DNA of 51,005 nt from Psychrobacter sp. UBA3483 (lineage in GTDB: Bacteria; Pseudomonadota; Gammaproteobacteria; Pseudomonadales; Moraxellaceae). Below the pieces are notes generated by a model. The model searched no databases, was not told where the DNA came from, and was given only the letters and a program-made list of their open reading frames with translations. The stretch spans positions 1 through 51,005 of the forward strand of contig NZ_DFQS01000053.1 of NCBI RefSeq assembly GCF_002377905.1, written 5' to 3'. Position numbers and translations under genes: made by a program. How positions within the stretch are numbered: the first letter of the stretch is position 1; the number at the start of each line of letters is the position of its first letter. Below, in pieces: positions 44,776 through 51,005 of the stretch.

Positions 44776-45909
44776 ATGCGCTACGCATTTATTATCACTA
44801 TTATCGTCCTCGTGCAGCTGTTTAGTTTTGGCGCAGCGTGCAGTCTAGAATGGTGGCTACAGCCTTGGAGCACGCCTTTATTAATACAAAATACTTGGAT
44901 TGCTGTCTTTGCGATTACTAATACTCTTTTGCTGCTTAGCGTCACAAAGTCGTTTGCTAATAGCTATCGTTGGATAAGCGCTTGGATGATGGTGATGCAT
45001 TTTATGATGCTTACGGCGTTGTTAAGTAGTCTATTGTATGGTGGTTTTTGGCTTTTACATGCTTTGGGCGTTCATACTTTTTATGATACAGAAGTCAGTA
45101 GCATTGGCTTACGTGTTTTTGCCTTAGTTTTCTTTATAGGACTATTTAACTATACGCTGTATAGCGCGTATGTACCCGTAGTACGAGAGCTGTCTATTAA
45201 GATTGACAAACTACTGACTCATCCGCTGCGCATTGCGGTAGCCAGTGATTTGCATTTGGGTCGCTTATTTGGCAATAAATCTATCGGACGGCTCAATGAC
45301 ATTGTGCAGCGCTATGAAGCAGATATATTGTTGATGCCAGGCGATATTATGGATGACAATACCAAGGCATTTGCGGCCTATAATATGGCAGAAGATTTGG
45401 CGAAGCTTGCAAGCAATCTGCGCTACGGTGTTTATGCAACATTAGGTAATCACGATTTGTATGGTCATGAGCAGCCAATTAGCGAGGCTCTACAAGCTGC
45501 TGGTGTGCAATTGCTCAACGATGACGTGACTTGTCTGTCGCATCGAGGTCAGCCGATTTGGCTTGTTGGACGATTTGACAATCATAAACGACAGAGGGTA
45601 GGAACGACCGAGCTGATCAAGCAAGTGACTACTGCTGAGCCAGTGATTTTGTTAGACCACCGACCGAGCGATATTATGGCGCATAGTCAGTTGCCGATTG
45701 ATTTACAGGTTTCGGGACACACCCATAATGGGCAAATATTTCCAGCCAATTTTATTGTAAAGGCCATCAATCGTTTGGGCTATGGCTACGAAAAAATCGG
45801 TCAAGGTCACTTTGTGGTATCGTCAGGGTATGGATTTTGGGGCATACCCTTTCGTTTGGGCTCACGTTCTGAAGTTTGGCTTATTAGCTTAAGCGGTCAG
45901 CCGAGTTGA
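44776..45909 (+). CDS. Membrane metallophosphoesterase, copy 2
   Basis: A 377-aa paralogue of the preceding gene with the same plan: four N-terminal helices, then a calcineurin-like domain. Metal ligands are ASDLHLGRLFG, PGDIMDDN, TLGNHDLYG, DHRPSD and SGHTHNGQIFP. The EHSP histidine region of copy 1 reads DHRP here, and GHTHGG is changed to GHTHNG, so the pair has diverged in residues around the active site. An AGGAA ribosome binding site lies 6 bases before ATG. The tandem arrangement suggests duplication followed by divergence. Confidence 0.9.
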   Translation: MRYAFIITIIVLVQLFSFGAACSLEWWLQPWSTPLLIQNTWIAVFAITNTLLLLSVTKSFANSYRWISAWMMVMHFMMLTALLSSLLYGGFWLLHALGVHTFYDTEVSSIGLRVFALVFFIGLFNYTLYSAYVPVVRELSIKIDKLLTHPLRIAVASDLHLGRLFGNKSIGRLNDIVQRYEADILLMPGDIMDDNTKAFAAYNMAEDLAKLASNLRYGVYATLGNHDLYGHEQPISEALQAAGVQLLNDDVTCLSHRGQPIWLVGRFDNHKRQRVGTTELIKQVTTAEPVILLDHRPSDIMAHSQLPIDLQVSGHTHNGQIFPANFIVKAINRLGYGYEKIGQGHFVVSSGYGFWGIPFRLGSRSEVWLISLSGQPS

Positions 45910-46031
45910 TAGACAATTACCTTTATCATCATCTACCTTTATCATTATAAGTATAATCAGAACCATTTTACTCGGCGATTTAGTTTTAATGAGCCTTTAA
46001 CTGCCTATTGAACATCATTGTCACTTTTTAG

Positions 46032-46064
46032 TGATAACGGCCATTTAATGATAACAGCCATTTT
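46032..46064. repeat. Two tandem 16-bp direct repeats
   Basis: TGATAACGGCCATTTA (46032-46047) and TGATAACAGCCATTTT (46049-46064) differ at two positions and have a 17-base period. They lie in the convergent spacer between the metallophosphoesterase and the lipase. Confidence 0.7.
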
Positions 46065-46093
46065 TAGCCCATTTAGATGTCCATCGATTGAAT

Positions 46094-46113
46094 TGAATTG
46101 AAGACACGCCCTA
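46094..46113. repeat. 20-bp repeat, copy B
   Basis: Identical to positions 2-21. Its last three bases are the stop codon of the minus-strand lipase gene. The flank forms CTAG. No transposase remnant lies in the 180 bases to its left, so this is at most a solo end or a non-coding mobile fragment. Confidence 0.6.
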
Positions 46114-47598
46114 GGCTGCTAATACGTTTTGTGTGCTGATAACGTCACGTACAAAGCCAGCAAAGCCATGAATAATATGGTTAGTTTCCTGCTCAAGTCC
46201 TTGGTGCACGCTCATAAAATGAATAAAGCCATGCGGCGCACCATAGACCGTATAAGTTTGGACAGCTCTACCATAATCCTCTAACTGCTTGGCATACGCA
46301 AACGCCTCATCACGTAAAACGTCCAATTCTGCTGCAACGACATAGGTCGGGCAAATGTGGCGATTGTCACCGAGCATAGGCGACGTCAAAATATGTTGAC
46401 GCGGCAGCGGACTATTTTCTAAACAAGCAGCATCAAAAACCGCCACATCGGCGTGATCGAGCAATAACCCTTCGCCGTATAGCTCCCAGCTTGGATAATC
46501 ATTTTCGATATCTGTCACAGGGTATAAAGGCATTTGTGCCAGTGGCTGCGGCAAGCGCTGTAATATCTCAAACGTTTTTTGCCCATCAATCCCTAAGTCT
46601 TGCCATGCTTTTGCAGACGGTGTAATGACTTGTTGGGCAATCATAGTAGATAAGCCGCCGCCCGCACTATCTCCTGCCAAAACAATACGCGACGCTAATG
46701 CCCCAAATTTATGGCAATTATCCGCCAACCAAGCATAAGCAGCAATACAATCTCTTAGTCCCGTAGGCGCAGGATATTCAGGTGCTAGGCGATAATCAAC
46801 ACTGACCACTGGCCAACCTGTTTGCTCACAGACGGCATGACAAAACTCGTGATGGGTGTTGATGTCGCCAATACAAAAGCCACCGCCATGGAAAAATAGC
46901 ATGACGGTTTCATCAGGATTGCGTTTGGCTTTCTTTTTAAAGCTAAAGCCTGCTGCATTTACTCGCTTTTGATAACAACGAATCAGCATATCGCCATCAT
47001 CAGCGTTGGCAATCGTCTTATCTTCCCAATTTACGCTAGGCTCATTTTTCTTGGTAAAAGGTTTTATACTGTCGAATAATGAAGAGCTTGCCTGATGCCA
47101 AACTCTAGGCGTTTGCATAGCAACGGCGTCAGTAGCAAACCGTTTACGCAGCTCACCCATTTCTGAGAGCTGTAAAGGGGTTTTAAGCTTACTATTCACC
47201 GCAAGAATCAAGCGCAGATGCGCATCAACATGTTCATATTGCTTAGCCGTTGGTCCATCTAGATAACCAACCAAGCTGTCTAATACTGCCTCTGGCAAGA
47301 GACCGATACTTTTCATTGCATAGTGCAGCAAATGTGGCTGATAAGCCGTCACCAAATTGTGATGTAGCACCTTGTCTCTAATAGATAGGGGCTCGCTGTC
47401 AGTGCTGGCCTGCACGCCATCAGTTTTTATTTGCAAAGTATTTATCTGTAATGGCTCTTGTTTACCACTCTCTAAAGAGTCATTTGAAGGTTTATTAAGT
47501 AAACGCTCAGGTTTTTCTTGACCTAAAGACGTAAGGTTTAGTGTCTTTACTGCTTTATTAAGTAAGGTGTTGACTGATAATGTCGCTGAATAAGGCAT
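46111..47598 (-). CDS. Alpha/beta hydrolase, HSL-family lipase/esterase
   Basis: A 495-aa carboxylester hydrolase of the hormone-sensitive-lipase (family IV) group. The oxyanion motif HGGGF is at about 237-241. The nucleophile Ser311 lies in GDSAGGG, with Asp426 (AELDVLRDE) and His456 (PHGFIHF) completing the triad. An N-terminal region of about 190 residues, not part of the hydrolase core, resembles that of psychrotroph Lip2-type lipases. ATG 47610 overlaps the GGGAGG ribosome binding site, so the real start is the ATG at 47598 (MPYSATLS). No typical signal peptide is seen. The stop codon lies in the 20-bp repeat, so the C-terminus may have been set by an insertion. Confidence 0.9.
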   Translation of the reverse strand: MPYSATLSVNTLLNKAVKTLNLTSLGQEKPERLLNKPSNDSLESGKQEPLQINTLQIKTDGVQASTDSEPLSIRDKVLHHNLVTAYQPHLLHYAMKSIGLLPEAVLDSLVGYLDGPTAKQYEHVDAHLRLILAVNSKLKTPLQLSEMGELRKRFATDAVAMQTPRVWHQASSSLFDSIKPFTKKNEPSVNWEDKTIANADDGDMLIRCYQKRVNAAGFSFKKKAKRNPDETVMLFFHGGGFCIGDINTHHEFCHAVCEQTGWPVVSVDYRLAPEYPAPTGLRDCIAAYAWLADNCHKFGALASRIVLAGDSAGGGLSTMIAQQVITPSAKAWQDLGIDGQKTFEILQRLPQPLAQMPLYPVTDIENDYPSWELYGEGLLLDHADVAVFDAACLENSPLPRQHILTSPMLGDNRHICPTYVVAAELDVLRDEAFAYAKQLEDYGRAVQTYTVYGAPHGFIHFMSVHQGLEQETNHIIHGFAGFVRDVISTQNVLAA

Positions 47599-47877
47599 AA
47601 CACCTCCCATAAATGATAAATTATATTTGTAGTTATCATAAGATAGGCAAAAATAAAGTTGAGTATTATTTAGTAATAGTTTGCGGGCTAATAGTAATTT
47701 ATTTGCCTTAACTGACGCTTTTTTGTAGGTTTTGTTAGTGAAATGAATTACTTATTGACAATAAGCGTAAAGGGAATAAGGTTGCTTAAGAGAAGGTAAT
47801 CATCACAAGTATTACCATGACGCTGTCATGGATTAAGATGGTGTTCATGCACAGCGAGAAAAATTCTGCAGAGTAGG

Positions 47878-47905
47878 CTTGAAATTTACCCTCATCACCT
47901 TTATT
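47878..47905 (+). promoter_or_regulatory. Candidate sigma-32 promoter upstream of grpE
   Basis: A perfect -35 CTTGAAA (47878-47884), a 13-base spacer and a weak -10 CCTTTATT lie about 170 bases before grpE. The -10 fits the heat-shock consensus only in part. The rest of the 477-base interval 47599-48075 shows no gene. Confidence 0.5.
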
Positions 47906-48075
47906 AATCAGCTATCAGAAGGTAGTTAAACGTTATTGCCAAACATATATGATTCATAAAATCACGGTTTGGCGAATGGCCAATTATTTCATTATCTGGC
48001 CAATTTATGGTGTTGTTTTCTAGTCCATCATTATTCAGTTAATAACCTTATTCATAATTATATAAAGGAGCCATC

Positions 48076-48690
48076 ATGAGCGAGCAGAATAATAACCACG
48101 AAAATATTGATCAAAATGTCTCACACGACAACGTTTCGCACGACAATGTCGAGCACGACGATAGTATCTTAAAAGAAACGCTAGAAGAGTTTAATCCACA
48201 GCAAAATTCAGGGGAAGAAAGCACTATCGAAAACGATATCGATTTAGATACGTTTAAAGCGCGTATCGCCGAGTTAGAAGGCGAGGTCAAGCAAGCGAAA
48301 GAAGGTACAGCGCGCGCCAATGCTGAAGCTTACAATGCACAAAAACGTATGGAGCAAGAGGCCGATAAGAGCAAGAAGTTCGCCTTGCAAAAATTTGCCA
48401 AAGAGCTATTAGAAGTTGTCGATAATTTAGAGCGCGCTATCGAAAACGCGCATGCAGATGACCCTGTCACCGAAGGTGTCAGATTGACTCATAAAGCATT
48501 ATTAGATGTCTTAAACAAAAACGGCGTAGAAGTGGTTGAGCCACAAGGCGAGAAATTTAATGCTGATTTGCATGAAGCGGTTGGCATTGATCCAGAAGCC
48601 GAAGCTGATACTGTGGGTACGGTACTGCAAAAGGGCTATAGCCTAAATGGTCGTTTGCTGCGCCCAGCAATGGTTCGCGTTGGGCAGTAG
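48076..48690 (+). CDS. grpE: Nucleotide exchange factor GrpE
   Basis: Releases ADP from DnaK in the heat-shock chaperone cycle. 204 aa, with a disordered acidic N-terminus, a long coiled-coil (about 55-105) and the C-terminal beta domain with KGYSLNGRLLRPAMVRVG. The core KFAKELLEVVDNLERAIE is the usual family motif. The N-terminus carries three 5-residue repeats (NVSHD, NVSHD, NVEHD). An AAGGAG ribosome binding site is 7 bases before ATG. dnaK follows by 243 bases with its own heat-shock-type promoter. Confidence 0.96.
   Translation: MSEQNNNHENIDQNVSHDNVSHDNVEHDDSILKETLEEFNPQQNSGEESTIENDIDLDTFKARIAELEGEVKQAKEGTARANAEAYNAQKRMEQEADKSKKFALQKFAKELLEVVDNLERAIENAHADDPVTEGVRLTHKALLDVLNKNGVEVVEPQGEKFNADLHEAVGIDPEAEADTVGTVLQKGYSLNGRLLRPAMVRVGQ
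48115..48159 (+). repeat. Three 15-bp tandem repeats in grpE
   Basis: Units at 48115, 48130 and 48145 encode NVSHD, NVSHD and NVEHD in the disordered N-terminus. The repeats are in frame, so copy-number change would not disrupt the gene. Confidence 0.8.
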
Positions 48691-48817
48691 GTTCTACAAG
48701 CTTAACTATGTAGAGGTTAATATTTTACATAATAAGTCTTTAACCAAGCTAAACCTTACTATTAATAAGGGTTTACACAAAAAATCACATAAAAGACATT
48801 TTTTGTCGGTTATATGA

Positions 48818-48847
48818 CTTGAAATAATACAGCCTCAAACCTATATA
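48818..48847 (+). promoter_or_regulatory. Sigma-32 promoter of dnaK
   Basis: The -35 CTTGAAA (48818-48824), a 15-base spacer and -10 CCTATATA (48840-48847) match the heat-shock consensus well. It lies about 90 bases before dnaK. No CIRCE element was seen. Confidence 0.7.
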
Positions 48848-48933
48848 GAACAACAAGTGACCGTCTGGTATCTGCTAGGTTAGGTCTGATGAGATAAATA
48901 TCTTATTTAAAAATAAATTAGGAGCAATTAATT

Positions 48934-50877
48934 ATGGGTAAAGTAATTGGTATTGACTTGGGTACAACGAACTCATGTGTCGCAGTGATGGAAGGTGATA
49001 AAGTTAAAATCATTGAAAATGCTGAAGGTACGCGTACTACACCATCGATTGTCGCTTATAAAGATGACGAAATCCTTGTTGGTCAGTCGGCCAAGCGTCA
49101 AGCGGTCACCAACCCGAACAACACTTTATTTGCCATTAAACGTCTGATTGGTCGTCGTTTCGATGACAAAGTGGTACAAAAAGACATCGGTATGGTGCCT
49201 TATAAAATCGCTAAAGCCGATAACGGTGATGCGTGGGTTGAAATTAACGGTAAAAAATTAGCGCCACCACAGGTTTCTGCTGAAATCTTGAAAAAAATGA
49301 AAAAAACAGCGGAAGACTATCTTGGTGAAAGTGTTACCGAAGCTGTTGTAACAGTACCTGCATATTTTAATGATTCGCAGCGTCAAGCAACCAAAGATGC
49401 CGGTAAAATCGCCGGTCTTGATGTAAAACGTATTATTAACGAACCAACCGCTGCCGCACTCGCTTACGGTATGGATAAAAAACAAGGCGATAGCACCGTT
49501 GCCGTTTATGACTTGGGTGGTGGTACTTTTGACGTATCAATCATCGAAATCGCTGACGTTGATGGCGAGCAGCAGTTTGAAGTACTAGCGACCAATGGTG
49601 ATACATTCCTTGGCGGTGAGGACTTTGACTCAGCGTTAATTGATTATTTGGTTGATGAGTTCAAAAAAGACCAAGACGTCAACCTAAAAGGTGACTCTCT
49701 TGCGATGCAGCGTCTAAAAGAAGCCGCTGAAAAAGCAAAAATCGAGCTATCAAGTGCCCAAAGCACTGAAGTCAACCTACCATATATCACTGCCGATAGC
49801 AGTGGTCCTAAGCATTTGGTTGTCACTATCAGCCGCTCAAAACTTGAGAGCTTAACGGAAGAGTTGGTACAACGCACGATGGGTCCTTGTAAAACTGCCC
49901 TTGAAGATGCTGGTCTAAAAGTTGGCGATGTCGATGACGTTATCTTAGTTGGTGGTCAGACTCGTATGCCGTTAGTACAGCAAAAAGTACAAGAATTCTT
50001 TGGTCAAGAGCCACGTAAAGACGTGAACCCTGACGAAGCAGTTGCCGCTGGTGCTGCGATTCAAGGAGCGGTATTGTCTGGTGACAAGACTGACGTGCTA
50101 TTGCTTGACGTGACACCATTGACCCTAGGTATCGAAACCATGGGCGGGGTAATGACGCCAATCATTGAGAAAAATACCATGATTCCGACTAAGAAATCAC
50201 AGGTGTTCTCAACGGCTGAAGACAACCAGCCAGCCGTAACGATTCAGGTGTATCAAGGTGAGCGTAAAATCGCTAACCAAAACAAACAGCTTGGTCGTTT
50301 TGACTTGACAGATATTCCACCTGCGCCACGTGGCCTGCCGCAAATCGAAGTTACCTTTGACATCAACGCTGACGGTATCATGAACATCTCAGCGAAAGAC
50401 AAAGGTACTGGTAAAGCGCAAAGTATCCAGATTAAAGCGGATTCTGGTTTATCGGACGAAGAAGTCGAACAAATGGTGCGTGATGCTGAAGCCAACGCTG
50501 CTGAAGATGAGAAATTTGCTAACCTTGCGCAGGTACGTAACGAAGCAGATGGTCGTATTCATGCGGTACAAAAAGCGCTAAAAGAAGCAGGCGATAAAGT
50601 CACTGAGGATGAAAAATCAACAGTAGAGACTGCAATTTCTGAGCTTGAAGCGGCTGCTAAAGAAGATGATCATGATGACATCAAAGCCAAACTTGAAGCG
50701 CTAGACAATGCATTCTTACCAGTGAGCCAAAAGATTTATGCTGATGCTGGGGCTGGCGTAGAAGGTATGGATCCAAGCCAGTTCCAACAAGGTGCTGATA
50801 ATGCTGGTAACAATAACCAAGCAGATGACGATGTCGTCGATGCTGAGTTTACTGAAGTTGACGAAGATAAAAAATAA
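48934..50877 (+). CDS. dnaK: Chaperone protein DnaK (Hsp70)
   Basis: ATP-driven Hsp70, 647 aa. The phosphate-1 motif GIDLGTTNSCVAVMEG, VPAYFNDSQRQATKDAG, phosphate-2 VYDLGGGTFDVSI and the adenosine motif ILVGGQTRMPLVQ are intact. The linker DVLLLDVTPLTLGIET joins the substrate-binding domain. The acidic tail ends VVDAEFTEVDEDKK, as in proteobacterial DnaK. A GGAG ribosome binding site precedes ATG. A small palindrome (TAAGCTT/AAGCTTA) begins at the stop codon. Instead of dnaJ, an IS3-type end follows after about 55 bases. Confidence 0.98.
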   Translation: MGKVIGIDLGTTNSCVAVMEGDKVKIIENAEGTRTTPSIVAYKDDEILVGQSAKRQAVTNPNNTLFAIKRLIGRRFDDKVVQKDIGMVPYKIAKADNGDAWVEINGKKLAPPQVSAEILKKMKKTAEDYLGESVTEAVVTVPAYFNDSQRQATKDAGKIAGLDVKRIINEPTAAALAYGMDKKQGDSTVAVYDLGGGTFDVSIIEIADVDGEQQFEVLATNGDTFLGGEDFDSALIDYLVDEFKKDQDVNLKGDSLAMQRLKEAAEKAKIELSSAQSTEVNLPYITADSSGPKHLVVTISRSKLESLTEELVQRTMGPCKTALEDAGLKVGDVDDVILVGGQTRMPLVQQKVQEFFGQEPRKDVNPDEAVAAGAAIQGAVLSGDKTDVLLLDVTPLTLGIETMGGVMTPIIEKNTMIPTKKSQVFSTAEDNQPAVTIQVYQGERKIANQNKQLGRFDLTDIPPAPRGLPQIEVTFDINADGIMNISAKDKGTGKAQSIQIKADSGLSDEEVEQMVRDAEANAAEDEKFANLAQVRNEADGRIHAVQKALKEAGDKVTEDEKSTVETAISELEAAAKEDDHDDIKAKLEALDNAFLPVSQKIYADAGAGVEGMDPSQFQQGADNAGNNNQADDDVVDAEFTEVDEDKK

Positions 50878-50931
50878 GCTTAATTAAAGCTTAAAACGAC
50901 GTTGATTTTATAATAAAAGGCGTGTCTTTCG

Positions 50932-51005
50932 TGAACTGACCCCCATAAGTTGGACACAACTTATGGGGGTTATTTTATGAAGTATGACATCGACTTTAAA
51001 CTAAG
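50932..51005 (+). mobile_element. Left end of an IS3-family insertion sequence (cut by window)
   Basis: The terminus TGAACTGACCCCCATAAGTT is of the kind found at IS3-family ends, which start TG. It is followed at once by a perfect 12-bp inverted repeat (50940-50951 with 50958-50969, loop GGACAC) and then an orfA start. Only the first 74 bases are inside the window, so the subgroup and completeness are unknown. Confidence 0.8.
50977..51005 (+). CDS. IS3-family transposase OrfA (partial)
   Basis: An ATG follows GGGGG by 7 bases and opens MKYDIDFKL, the typical beginning of an IS3 OrfA helix-turn-helix protein. Nine codons are visible and the frame runs off the window. The upstream hairpin could block readthrough translation from dnaK transcripts. 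Confidence 0.7.

Overview
This window is the chromosomal replication-origin region of a gammaproteobacterium of the family Moraxellaceae, most likely a Psychrobacter. The evidence is the protein sequences, the moderate GC content, and the gene order gyrB-recF-dnaN-dnaA / oriC / rpmH-rnpA-yidD-yidC-mnmE. The species call is inference from recognised families, not from a search.

Layout. (1) 1-2.3 kb: an accessory-looking edge with two unrecognised genes and a 20-bp repeat that recurs at 46.1 kb. (2) 2.3-13.4 kb: guaA (GMP synthase). Then a four-gene run encodes an alkyl-DHAP-synthase-like flavoprotein, a GlpD-type glycerol-3-phosphate dehydrogenase, an FGGY carbohydrate kinase and a cupin protein. 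A PatB-type C-S lyase and a crotonase lie on the minus strand, followed by rlmF. (3) 13.4-23.1 kb, all minus strand: mntP, a DUF6880-like gene, gyrB, recF, dnaN, dnaA. (4) 23.1-23.7 kb: oriC with five exact DnaA boxes. (5) 23.7-31.2 kb, plus strand: rpmH, rnpA, yidD, yidC, mnmE, nrdR, ribD, ribE. (6) 31.3-34.3 kb: a minus-strand hybrid sensor kinase. (7) 34.4-45.9 kb, plus strand: fmt, rsmB, thrC, a LysM protein, dprA, tsaC, a YfcH-type epimerase and two tandem membrane metallophosphoesterases. (8) 46.1-51 kb: an HSL-family lipase/esterase, then grpE and dnaK behind heat-shock-type promoters, then the left end of an IS3-family insertion sequence running off the window.

How it fits together. 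Most genes are transcribed away from oriC on both sides, so they lie on the leading strand. Superimposed on the genes is a dispersed set of ten parS-like palindromes (five exact GTTTCACGTGAAAC, five with one central change). They run from 13.4 to 43.4 kb, bracket oriC, and half lie inside coding sequence. DnaA boxes occur in oriC and also in two further clusters, between yidD and yidC and between ribD and ribE; the second of these also carries two parS-like sites. The most distinctive signal is therefore the distributed replication/segregation landscape around the origin, and the clearest metabolic puzzle is the ether-lipid-like flavoprotein/GlpD/FGGY operon. No CRISPR array, tRNA, rRNA or prophage was seen.
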